Origin: a virus
Reading direction: 5' to 3' (one strand)
IMG/VR virus record: IMGVR_UViG_3300030119_000989
Location: 1 to 54,711 of that record
DNA length: 54,711 nucleotides
Shown: positions 32,658 through 40,072 of the stretch, in pieces
How positions within the stretch are numbered: the stretch's first letter is position 1
Layout of the letters: each line of letters begins with the position of its first letter
The notes under the pieces: generated by a model
Database searches by the model: none
What the model was told of the DNA's origin: nothing
The model's input: the letters and a program-made list of their open reading frames with translations, nothing else
Position numbers and translations under genes: made by a program

Positions 32658-32890
32658 TGCATACACCACTTCAACTACTCAGCATGGATTTCGACGACGC
32701 AGTCGATGCAGTCATGCAGGATACGCCAGGTATTGAACGCAATGTGGCTGAGCAGGTTGTCAATACTGTATTCACCGGTGGTGATGTTGTTGCGATTGAT
32801 GAGAGCGATATTCCTGCATACGAGTCCGACCCTGATAGCTTCCTTAAGGCTCGGCAGCGTCAAAAATACCTTTCTGAGCAACCGTCATAA
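32657..32890 (+). CDS. Small acidic protein, possible partner of the MuF enzyme
   Basis: A 77-residue acidic protein starting in the TGATG overlap with the MuF fusion, so tightly coupled to it. Segments SMDFDDAVDAVMQDTPGIER and AIDESDIPAYESDPDSFLKA; no family recognised. Coupling, size and charge fit an immunity or inhibitor protein for the metallopeptidase, but a virion role is equally possible. Confidence 0.5.
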   Translation: MHTPLQLLSMDFDDAVDAVMQDTPGIERNVAEQVVNTVFTGGDVVAIDESDIPAYESDPDSFLKARQRQKYLSEQPS

Positions 32891-32934
32891 CACCGCCCTT
32901 CTCTCCTTCTGACGCCCGGCAGGTAACCACCTGT
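32889..32934 (+). repeat. Bipartite late motif, copy 3
   Basis: AACACCGCC, then TAACCACCTGT 35 nt on, the latter within CAGGT-AACC-ACCTG. It lies directly before ATG 32937. Confidence 0.6.
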
Positions 32935-32936
32935 CG

Positions 32937-33155
32937 ATGCCCACCGACACTATCATCATTGAGATCACGCCATCCGAGGATGGGTTCCGCGCCCAGTCTT
33001 TCGGTCAGGAGCCGCGCGTTGTCGGTACGGGTGAATCTGCCCTCGCTGCACTTGATGACCTGGTAAACGACTGGCACCGCGCCCGCACAATCAATCCTGA
33101 TTTTAATCCCGGACCGTCTGCCTCAATTCCGAAAGCGACGGTGGCACGTGGATAA
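32937..33155 (+). CDS. Small hypothetical protein
   Basis: A 72-residue protein: a beta-rich start (TDTIIIEITPSEDGFRAQSF) then helix STGESALAALDDLVNDWHRA type. It resembles HicB-like or antitoxin-fold small proteins by pattern only. No ribosome site other than the bipartite motif. Overlaps the protease start. Confidence 0.45.
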   Translation: MPTDTIIIEITPSEDGFRAQSFGQEPRVVGTGESALAALDDLVNDWHRARTINPDFNPGPSASIPKATVARG

Positions 33156-34281
33156 CATTCTCGTCCCATACGCACTGGCATCACTTGGTTCAGAGCCAAT
33201 CGCCCTATCCAGCAAAAGTGGCTACCGCTTTCGCAAAGATGCGGCCAAAGTCGGCAATTGGATCGCCCGCAATCCCATTGATGGGTCTGACCTCAAACTG
33301 GAAATCACCCGTGAACGTATCGCTGAGTGGGTCGCAAAAAACAAGTTGATGCGAAACAACGGCGTGAGTGTGGACCTCACCAAAGACCACAAACGTGGTG
33401 CCGACTCCAAGATCGGCAAGGTTGACACCCTCGACATGGATGGCGATCTGCTGATGTTTGAGTCCACCGCTGCTGATGACGATGCTGCAAAGCTTTGCCA
33501 GCGTTGCAACGAGGTGAGTATTGAGATTCACCCAGACTACAAAGACTCCAAAGGTAACAGCTACGGCGAGGCGATCACTGCGATCACCGTGTGTCGCAAT
33601 CCTGTCATCACAGGCCAGCAACCGTTTGTCCCAATCGCTGCTTCACGCGACACCGCCTCTCCACACCTAATCATTTTTTCTCTCAACCAACCTGACGTAA
33701 CCAAAACACCTTCACAGGAGAGTGACATGCTCACCAAGGAACAGATCGCCGAAGCCAAAAAGAAACTCGGCCTTGCCGACGATACTGCTGACGCCAAGGT
33801 CGCTGAGACGATTATGCTCAGCCTGGACGCCCCTGCCAAAATCAGCACATTGCAATCCGACTTGGACAAGTCCAAGCAGACTGTTGCCGACTTGCAGACC
33901 AAGCTCGCTGCCGCTCCTGCCGCTCCTGTGCAGTTGTCCCGCGAAGTGCTGGCGCTGTCCAAGGACGCACTGAACACCAAACTCGGTTCGCTGGTCGACA
34001 AGTGCTGCATCACACCGGCTGTCAAGGATAAGCTCGAAGCCGAATTGTCCACGCCGATCATGCTCAGCATTGGCGACGGCCAAGACCGTCCGTCCTACGC
34101 CAAGATCGTCGACATCCTCGCCGAAAACAAGGCTGGCGAACTGGCCAAGCTACTCGGCGAAAAAACCGGTGTGCAGACTACCAACCTGTCCCGCGACATC
34201 CCTGATGGTGACGCTGAGCAGGAAGAAAAAGAACTCAAAGAACTTGCCGAACGCACCCGCAAAGCTGCTGGCGGCAAATGA
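33148..34281 (+). CDS. Capsid maturation protease with scaffold (Mu gpI-like)
   Basis: A 377-residue protein. The N-terminal 180 residues resemble the Mu I-type protease (KLMRNNGVSVDLTKDHKRGA, IGKVDTLDMDGDLLMFES, EVSIEIHPDYKDSKGN, AITAITVCRNPVITGQQPF), with His and Ser candidates in DHKRG and EVSIE. The C-terminal half is helical and charged like a scaffold. A strong internal start at 33727 would give the scaffold alone. It starts at GTG, overlapping the previous gene by eight bases. Confidence 0.8.
   Translation: MDNILVPYALASLGSEPIALSSKSGYRFRKDAAKVGNWIARNPIDGSDLKLEITRERIAEWVAKNKLMRNNGVSVDLTKDHKRGADSKIGKVDTLDMDGDLLMFESTAADDDAAKLCQRCNEVSIEIHPDYKDSKGNSYGEAITAITVCRNPVITGQQPFVPIAASRDTASPHLIIFSLNQPDVTKTPSQESDMLTKEQIAEAKKKLGLADDTADAKVAETIMLSLDAPAKISTLQSDLDKSKQTVADLQTKLAAAPAAPVQLSREVLALSKDALNTKLGSLVDKCCITPAVKDKLEAELSTPIMLSIGDGQDRPSYAKIVDILAENKAGELAKLLGEKTGVQTTNLSRDIPDGDAEQEEKELKELAERTRKAAGGK
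33649..33694 (+). repeat. Bipartite late motif, copy 4 (inside the protease gene)
   Basis: GACACCGCC, then CAACCAACCTG 35 nt on, with a T6 run between. It lies within coding sequence, exactly 78 nt before the internal scaffold ATG, the same distance as copy 2 to its gene. Confidence 0.6.
33727..34281 (+). CDS. Nested scaffold protein (internal in-frame start)
   Basis: ATG 33727 lies behind AGGAGAG with an ideal gap, in frame with the protease gene. It would yield a 184-residue scaffold (LTKEQIAEAKKKLGLADDTA, coiled coil SDLDKSKQTVADLQTKLAAA) ending in basic KAAGGK, which is typical for capsid contact. Mu makes its scaffold (gpZ) from gpI in this way. Confidence 0.7.
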   Translation: MLTKEQIAEAKKKLGLADDTADAKVAETIMLSLDAPAKISTLQSDLDKSKQTVADLQTKLAAAPAAPVQLSREVLALSKDALNTKLGSLVDKCCITPAVKDKLEAELSTPIMLSIGDGQDRPSYAKIVDILAENKAGELAKLLGEKTGVQTTNLSRDIPDGDAEQEEKELKELAERTRKAAGGK

Positions 34282-34336
34282 ACTGACCAATCCATGCGGT
34301 AGTGACCGCTGAACCATCCAATTTGGAGAACCCATC

Positions 34337-35113
34337 ATGGGAAGCTTTGGACGAGAAATCAAAGATACAACTGGTCGCCCTATCCAAGTGAGTGCAGACG
34401 GTCGGCCTGAATGGAAGGTCGGCGGCATCACCGTTGACTGGTCTACCGTTGACTCCCTGACCGCTGAAGAAACGCTGACAGATGGCACTGTCGTCAAAAT
34501 CGGCGACAAGGTGCTGCCATACGGCACTGTCTTGGCTCACATCACCCTTGGTGAAGTGCAGACCATTGACCTGTCTGGCGATGCTGACCCCAACGGTGGC
34601 ACATTCACCATCTCATACGATGGCCAGACCACTGACACTATTGCATACAACGCGAGTGCGCAGGTCGTGCAGGACGCATTGTACGCCCTCTCGAACATCG
34701 ATCCCGGCGACGTGGTAGTGAGTAAATCAAGCTTTGTCTACACGCTGACATGGCGTAAAGCCCTCGGTAATGTCGCCGAAGTCACCGTGGATGAATCCTC
34801 GCTTGAATCCGGTGGCAGCATCACTGTGACCATCGCAACTTCGACCGGCGGCACTGACTCTGGCAAGTATGGTCCAGCTGACACCACCGCTTCTGACGGT
34901 CGCCAATCCCTTGAGCGTGGCAATGTGTACATCCTCGACGAAACCGTTGTGTACAGCGAGCCAGGCTCAGACCACCCGGCAGTGTTCGAAGGCGGTCGTA
35001 TCTGGGAGCAACGTCTGCAGGTCGGTGTGACCCGCGATGGCTACACCCAGCCCGCTTTGTCTACCGTGCTGACTGCGATGCCCCGGCTGCAACTGGTCCG
35101 CGAATCCAACTGA
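34337..35113 (+). CDS. Head decoration protein
   Basis: A 258-residue protein just before the major capsid protein. Its C-terminal part (LERGNVYILDETVVYSEPGS, then AVFEGGRIWEQRLQV) matches lambda-D-like head decoration proteins of Mu-like modules. The middle (VQTIDLSGDADPNGGTFTIS to TVTIATSTG) is a beta-rich insertion. GGAGAA precedes the ATG. Confidence 0.7.
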   Translation: MGSFGREIKDTTGRPIQVSADGRPEWKVGGITVDWSTVDSLTAEETLTDGTVVKIGDKVLPYGTVLAHITLGEVQTIDLSGDADPNGGTFTISYDGQTTDTIAYNASAQVVQDALYALSNIDPGDVVVSKSSFVYTLTWRKALGNVAEVTVDESSLESGGSITVTIATSTGGTDSGKYGPADTTASDGRQSLERGNVYILDETVVYSEPGSDHPAVFEGGRIWEQRLQVGVTRDGYTQPALSTVLTAMPRLQLVRESN

Positions 35114-35173
35114 TTTTCTGAACTGTGAATTAACCATCGGCCACGAATGGCCAAGAATAACGGAGATATTGAC

Positions 35174-36286
35174 ATGCCTGCAGGCTACAACCCCTTGGCA
35201 ACCAACCGAATCAAAGCGATGTGGAACGCCCTTATGGACGTTCGGCAGATCCCTGACAATCTCCGTTACCTTAAGCGGACACCGATTGTCTTTGCTGAAG
35301 ATGATGAAATCATGGCACGACTGACCGAACGTTCCATCATTGCCGATGTGGTTGCCGATGATCAACCCGCCGCTGTGCGTAACGATCACCAGATCACGCT
35401 GGAAGCGACCAAGATTCCCAACATCAAGTCCGGCACCAACATCAAGCAAAGCATGCTCAATCTGGTGCAGCGCATCAAAGCCGAACAAGCCATGGCCGGT
35501 GACGCGAACATCTTTGAAAACTACTTGACTGGCCGCATGGACAAGCTGATGATCAATGTTCGCATGCAGATGAATCTGATGTGTGCAGGCATGATGCTCG
35601 ACAGTTATTCATGGTCTGGCCTCGGTATCAAGTCCGGCACCGTGACGTTTGGTACACCAAGCGACTTGAAGGTCACGCCTAGCGTTGGCTGGGCTACATC
35701 AGCAACCGCAACCCCAGTCGCCGACATCATGGGTGTTAAAACCACAGCACAAAACAAATACGGTGTGGAATACAACCGCATCACCATGTCCAACGCTGAT
35801 TTTCTGCTGATGATCAATACCACTGAGTTCCGCAACGCGGCCAGTGCAATGAAGCTTTTCAACTTCTCGGCAGATCAATTCAGCACCGCCATTGCCAACA
35901 ACAACGCAATCAAGATGGTTGCTGAGTCTGTCCTGGGCATGACCATCGAAATCGACGACACGCAGTATGGACGTGAAGCCAGCGACAGCTCACACAGCTA
36001 CAGCCGCTACCTGCCTACCGGCAAGGTATTGCTGTCCAATACCAGCGACGATGGTAACTCCAGTTCGTTCGACTTCGCCAATGGCATCGTCACTGAAACC
36101 GTGGTCGGTTCCATGAGCATCAATGGTGCACCTGCCATCTTTGGCGGTCCTCAGACTGGCCCGGTCGCATTTGCCACGTTGCCGAACCCTGACCTCAACC
36201 CGCCCAACGCCAATCTGTGGAGTGTTGCTCGCGGCTTCCCCCGCAAGCACAACCAGGCGGCTACCGCCATCCTGACCGTCGGCTAA
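35174..36286 (+). CDS. Major capsid protein
   Basis: About 370 residues, lambda-gpE/Mu-type major capsid (family E). It has TERSIIADVVADDQPAAVRN, KAEQAMAGDANIFENYLTGR with LMINVRMQMNLMCAGMM, and the C-terminal VTETVVGSMSINGAPAIFGG with SVARGFPRKHNQAATAILTV. I start at ATG 35174 behind CGGAGA rather than the upstream ATG at 35147. Confidence 0.88.
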   Translation: MPAGYNPLATNRIKAMWNALMDVRQIPDNLRYLKRTPIVFAEDDEIMARLTERSIIADVVADDQPAAVRNDHQITLEATKIPNIKSGTNIKQSMLNLVQRIKAEQAMAGDANIFENYLTGRMDKLMINVRMQMNLMCAGMMLDSYSWSGLGIKSGTVTFGTPSDLKVTPSVGWATSATATPVADIMGVKTTAQNKYGVEYNRITMSNADFLLMINTTEFRNAASAMKLFNFSADQFSTAIANNNAIKMVAESVLGMTIEIDDTQYGREASDSSHSYSRYLPTGKVLLSNTSDDGNSSSFDFANGIVTETVVGSMSINGAPAIFGGPQTGPVAFATLPNPDLNPPNANLWSVARGFPRKHNQAATAILTVG

Positions 36287-36328
36287 ACCGCCATCCTGAT
36301 CCTGTAACAAATCCGCAAGGAGTCAATC

Positions 36329-36583
36329 GTGAGCAATTACGACAGTAACGGAAACCTGAAACGCTCGGCCATGGAACAGATCATCAAGTCCGGTGGTTCG
36401 GTCATGGTCAATGGCCAGACCATCACCAAGGTCGAAGACCTGCCCAAGCAAGCAGTGAAGGAATCCGGCTCAACCGCCCCATCCGACACTGCTGACGCCA
36501 AGGCCAAGGCAGAATCTGACGCAAAGGCTAAGGCCGACGCCAAAGCTAAAGCAGAGACTGCAAAAGCTAAGGCCACAAAGTAA
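36329..36583 (+). CDS. Small Ala/Lys-rich protein
   Basis: An 84-residue protein starting at GTG behind AAGGAG. The C-terminal 35 residues are AKAKAE-type repeats (SDAKAKADAKAKAETAKAKA), an extended charged helix. Follows the capsid gene in the position of a small head-tail joining protein; function not known. Confidence 0.6.
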   Translation: MSNYDSNGNLKRSAMEQIIKSGGSVMVNGQTITKVEDLPKQAVKESGSTAPSDTADAKAKAESDAKAKADAKAKAETAKAKATK

Positions 36584-36622
36584 GTCATTCTGATACCTCA
36601 CGTGTGAGAGGTCGTCATCCTG

Positions 36623-36657
36623 CTGCCCGGCCTGTTCATCCCAGGTCGGGCAGTTTT
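36623..36657 (+). terminator. Terminator after the capsid genes
   Basis: CTGCCCGGCCTG pairs with CAGGTCGGGCAG around a six-base loop, followed by TTTTATT. This is a strong Rho-independent terminator. Confidence 0.85.
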
Positions 36658-36673
36658 ATTAAGAGAGCATCAC

Positions 36674-37108
36674 ATGCCCTATTCAACACGCACAGACATC
36701 GAGGACATCTTTGGCCCCATCAACGTGCAGACGTGGGGCAACCTGGATGCTGGCGACATCGAGGACGAAGATGTACTCGCCGACATCGCCGCACGCATCA
36801 CACGTGCAATCTCTCACGCAGACGATCATATTAATGCCATCCTTAGCGGGTCGGACTATACCATTCCCCTCTCTGCACAACCGGGCAAGTCCATCGGCCT
36901 GATCACAACCATCTCAGCGACATTAGCAGGCTGCTGGCTCTACGAAGCTCGCGGTCTGGATGATGCAGATGATGAGGGGCGACCGTACAACCGCTACTCG
37001 TCGAAGAAAAAATCCGTCGAGACCATGCTCGCTAACATCGCTGATGGCAGTCTCAAGATTGATGCAGTCCAAGCAACGGCGGGCGTCAACATCCCGTTCG
37101 TCGTGTGA
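36674..37108 (+). CDS. Head-tail connector (DUF1320, Mu gp36-like)
   Basis: A 144-residue protein. PYSTRTDIEDIFGPINVQTW, then ITRAISHADDHINAILSGSD and LITTISATLAGCWLYEARGL, match the DUF1320 family of Mu-like head-completion proteins. It sits right after the capsid terminator, so it is transcribed from a separate start or by read-through. Confidence 0.8.
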   Translation: MPYSTRTDIEDIFGPINVQTWGNLDAGDIEDEDVLADIAARITRAISHADDHINAILSGSDYTIPLSAQPGKSIGLITTISATLAGCWLYEARGLDDADDEGRPYNRYSSKKKSVETMLANIADGSLKIDAVQATAGVNIPFVV

Positions 37109-37125
37109 TCCCGAAAGGCTCCCCG

Positions 37126-37632
37126 ATGTTCCGCATTCACAACACCATCACACTCGACCTGTCACGGCTTGAAGCGTACAAGCGTCGGTTCCGCAATCCG
37201 AAGACGCCCGAGATGCGACCGGTGATGAATCAATGGCGTGCCAGGTATCTGGGCTTTGTTCGCAGGCGATATGTCGAGCAATCCAAAGGTGGCGGCAATT
37301 GGCCAAGTCTGAGCCCCGCAACAATCCGCAGTCGTCGAAAAGGCAAGGGTAAAGGGTCGCCGGCGATCATGCGAAACACCGGCACATTGCTGGCCGTGCT
37401 TGATACTCAGCGGACAGACAACTGGAAATTCATCAACAACGGCCTGCGAGTCGGGTTTCTCAAATCAAAAACGTCAAGACACCCCGGCGGCAAACGCTCA
37501 CTGAGTGTCGCAGACATCGCTGGCATTCACCAGTTTGGCAAAGGCCGCAACCCCAAGCGAGAAATCATCGTTGATCCCGACAAACAAACCACCGATGGCA
37601 TGATCCGCGATCTGATGCGGGCCACCAAATAG
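37126..37632 (+). CDS. Virion morphogenesis/tail completion protein
   Basis: About 168 residues, Mu gpG or HK97 gp10-like. It has MRPVMNQWRARYLGFVRRRY, NWPSLSPATIRSRRKGKGKG, AIMRNTGTLLAVLDTQ and the end IAGIHQFGKGRNPKREI. ATG 37126 is preferred; GTG 37105 overlaps the upstream stop. Confidence 0.75.
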   Translation: MFRIHNTITLDLSRLEAYKRRFRNPKTPEMRPVMNQWRARYLGFVRRRYVEQSKGGGNWPSLSPATIRSRRKGKGKGSPAIMRNTGTLLAVLDTQRTDNWKFINNGLRVGFLKSKTSRHPGGKRSLSVADIAGIHQFGKGRNPKREIIVDPDKQTTDGMIRDLMRATK

Positions 37633-37643
37633 GAAACGCACAC

Positions 37644-38120
37644 ATGACTGTACCTGCTGAACCATGGGGACAAGTCCTCACTGCATTATGGAACGTTCTC
37701 GAATCCAGAAGCGGATTTACCAGTCTGGTCAAACCCGGCAACCGTATCCGATTCGATAATCGCATTCGCAAGTCCACCCTGCAGGCCGCTGACGTGCCAT
37801 TGGTCGCTGTGGTCGCTGATGCCGTGGATCCGCACATGTTTCGCACCAGCAACGGAAGCTCGTTCAAACGCCAGTTCCGCTTTGAGATTTACACCGGCGA
37901 GGTGGACATCACCGCTCAAGCTTTTCCTGTGGAGTGGCAAATCATGCTGGCGGTTGCATCGATTGGCAACAGGCTGGACGGATTGGATTTCGTCCGCTCA
38001 GTCAGACCCGTACAAGGCCAAGCCCCCGGCGCCGATCCCGAAGGCAAATCCAACGGCTGGTATACCGTCATTGGCGTCGAAGTTGAAGTCTGGTTTGACA
38101 CCGCCTCTCTCCAATCTTGA
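37644..38120 (+). CDS. Tail terminator-like protein
   Basis: A 158-residue protein in the tail-completion slot. WGQVLTALWNVLESRSGFTS, then KRQFRFEIYTGEVDITAQAF and WYTVIGVEVEVWFDTASLQS, follow the pattern of minor tail or tail terminator proteins of the DUF3168 kind. Assignment depends mainly on order. Confidence 0.6.
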   Translation: MTVPAEPWGQVLTALWNVLESRSGFTSLVKPGNRIRFDNRIRKSTLQAADVPLVAVVADAVDPHMFRTSNGSSFKRQFRFEIYTGEVDITAQAFPVEWQIMLAVASIGNRLDGLDFVRSVRPVQGQAPGADPEGKSNGWYTVIGVEVEVWFDTASLQS

Positions 38121-38142
38121 ATTTTTTTCTTCAACCACATGG
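38097..38142 (+). repeat. Bipartite late motif, copy 5
   Basis: GACACCGCC (in the last codons of the tail-terminator gene), then CAACCACATGG 35 nt on, with a T7 run between. The tail tube ATG is 69 nt from the first base. Confidence 0.6.
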
Positions 38143-38165
38143 TGACTCATTAACAGGAGATCATC

Positions 38166-38972
38166 ATGGGTAACACATACACGGGCATGGGTGGGACAGT
38201 CGACGGCGCCAACACAGTGCGCACTTGGTCCACCTCTGAGACCGAAGAAAACAAGCCGTACAATGCATCCAATACCCTTGGCGGTACTGGCCAGCTTGGT
38301 GGCATCAAGGATTGGAGCGGTTCGTACACTCAATATGGTCACACCCCAACACACTTCCCCGGCGACACCATCACGTTCGTCGGGTTCGACGGTGCCAACA
38401 AGACCACCGGATCCGCGATCATCTCGCAGGTGGAAATTACCGCCAATCAAGAGTCTGGCGACATCGAAAGTATTACCGTGACGCTGGCGGGCAATGGCGC
38501 CCTGACGCACACAACCGGGACGATTACCGACTCCACACTTCCCAACCCGCCAAGTTCTCTGTCGCTCAAAGTTGAGTTGGCTGAAACCGACACGTTTACC
38601 GAGCTTGATGATGTGCGGTCGTGGACGCTCACTATCGCTTGCGATCTCAAAGAGTATGCATCGTCCAGCACCAGCGGCTGGAAGAAACGCAAGGCTGGCA
38701 ACATCACAGCGAGTGGTTCAATCTCGTTCTACAACCAGGACGTGCGTACCGCCCCTGATATTGGCGATGTTCGCAAGCTGCGTCTCTACGTCACATCGAC
38801 GCTGTTCTACCTCATTCATTGGGCACGATTCGGCGAAGGTGCTTACGAGACATCCATCGAAGGTGCTGAACTCGCCAGCGGCACCGCGAACTGGAACTGG
38901 TCCGGCTTTAACGCTGGCGTTGCAGGCACGATCACCAAACCCGACACCACGGAATGGTGGCCAGCAGCGTAA
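38166..38972 (+). CDS. Major tail tube protein
   Basis: A 268-residue protein. Beta-rich with GNTYTGMGGTVDGANTVRTW, SGSYTQYGHTPTHFPGDTIT, ISQVEITANQESGDIESITV and GWKKRKAGNITASGSISFYN, typical of phage tail tube subunits. AACAGGAGA precedes the ATG. The position between tail terminator and tail chaperone supports this. Confidence 0.75.
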   Translation: MGNTYTGMGGTVDGANTVRTWSTSETEENKPYNASNTLGGTGQLGGIKDWSGSYTQYGHTPTHFPGDTITFVGFDGANKTTGSAIISQVEITANQESGDIESITVTLAGNGALTHTTGTITDSTLPNPPSSLSLKVELAETDTFTELDDVRSWTLTIACDLKEYASSSTSGWKKRKAGNITASGSISFYNQDVRTAPDIGDVRKLRLYVTSTLFYLIHWARFGEGAYETSIEGAELASGTANWNWSGFNAGVAGTITKPDTTEWWPAA

Positions 38973-39016
38973 GCGACTGAATCAATCAAACAAACCTCCT
39001 GACAAGGATCAATCCC

Positions 39017-39403
39017 ATGCCCACTCATTCACTCACTCGCGGCTGGCAGCGTAACAGCGATGTCGAAACCAAACGCCAGGACATCACCGCCGATGGTGAA
39101 ATCACAGCCGAAATCGCAGTCCCGGATAGCTCGACCGATCTGCAAGCCACTGTTGGCATCGATGTGTCGGAAATCAAATCGCTCTACCTGCTCTCCACGC
39201 AGGATGTGACCATCGAAACCAACGATGGCAGCTCAGCAGACGACACAATTGCTCTCAAGGCTGGCATTCCGCTCATCTGGGAAAACGTGTCTGGCTATTA
39301 CGACAACCCCCTGAGCACTGATGTTACCGACCTGTACATCACCAACGCATCCGGCAGTGATGCTACTGTGACACTGCGTGTGTTGCAGGATGTGACGCCA
39401 TAA
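39017..39403 (+). CDS. Small tail-associated protein
   Basis: A 128-residue beta-rich protein (DITADGEITAEIAVPDSSTD, SLYLLSTQDVTIETNDGSSA, DLYITNASGSDATVTLRVLQ). It lies between tail tube and tail chaperone, so probably a virion protein. No enzyme motif. Confidence 0.55.
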   Translation: MPTHSLTRGWQRNSDVETKRQDITADGEITAEIAVPDSSTDLQATVGIDVSEIKSLYLLSTQDVTIETNDGSSADDTIALKAGIPLIWENVSGYYDNPLSTDVTDLYITNASGSDATVTLRVLQDVTP

Positions 39404-39440
39404 CAACTGATTAACAACCACTCACACGCAAGGAGAAGCT

Positions 39441-39914
39441 ATGAGTGATCTATCTACCGTGACCGCCGCGCCGATTGAAATCGAGCTTGGCAGCAAGACC
39501 TACAAGATGCGTCCACTGACGATTGCCGACTTAGGCGATTTTGAGAACTGGGTTCGTCAAAAGATTATCGCTAACAGCATGCACGCAGCGCGTGATCTGC
39601 CTGCCCGAGACCGCCGTGATTTGACCAGTGAAGCCATCAACGCTGCTTCACGCGTAACCTATGACTCGCGCGAAGCCCAAGGCATGATGCAGTCCATTGA
39701 GGGGGCAGGCCAACTCATTTACCTGTCACTACGCCACGAGCACCCCGACATCACACGTGAGCAAGTTGTGAGCAAGCTTGCCAATGTGCAGCAATTCTCC
39801 AATCTGGCTGATTCCCTAATGAAAATCTCAGCCCCTAATCTCAATGGAGGCGAATCCCCAAAAGCGGAGCCGGTAAAACCGGCCATCACACAGACATCGC
39901 CAAGCTCTTTGTGA
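39441..39914 (+). CDS. Tail assembly chaperone, short form (gpG-like)
   Basis: A 157-residue protein before the tape measure gene. IEIELGSKTYKMRPLTIADL, then QSIEGAGQLIYLSLRHEHPD, resemble short tail-assembly chaperones. GAGAAG precedes the ATG. A -1 frameshift site near its end yields a longer form. Confidence 0.75.
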   Translation: MSDLSTVTAAPIEIELGSKTYKMRPLTIADLGDFENWVRQKIIANSMHAARDLPARDRRDLTSEAINAASRVTYDSREAQGMMQSIEGAGQLIYLSLRHEHPDITREQVVSKLANVQQFSNLADSLMKISAPNLNGGESPKAEPVKPAITQTSPSSL

Positions 39915-40069
39915 TTTTGAGCCAAGAATATGGATGGACGCCTAGACAGATCGGCGACCTCACTCTAGCCCAGGCGGTGGTTTATGCGTCAAGCGGCGAA
40001 CGGCAAGTTGGTGGGAGGCAGAAATTTAAGAGCTTGGCTGCTGCTATTGCAGCTACTAAAGGATCGTGA
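39441..40069 (+). CDS. Tail assembly chaperone, frameshifted long form (gpGT-like)
   Basis: At 39857-39863 the heptamer CCCAAAA lies in the correct X-XXY-YYZ phase of the short frame (codons TCC CCA AAA). After a -1 slip the frame continues through SGAGKTGHHTDIAKLFVILS and QEYGWTPRQIGDLTLAQAVV to TGA at 40067-40069, three bases before the tape measure ATG. The product would have about 209 residues. This copies the lambda G/GT arrangement; the extension has no start codon of its own nearby. Confidence 0.75.
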
Positions 40070-40072
40070 CCT

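Noticed and set aside
36281-36330. A tenth copy of the late motif after the capsid gene
   Set aside because: AAACCGCC is present, but no YAAYCAC-like box lies 35 nt from its start.
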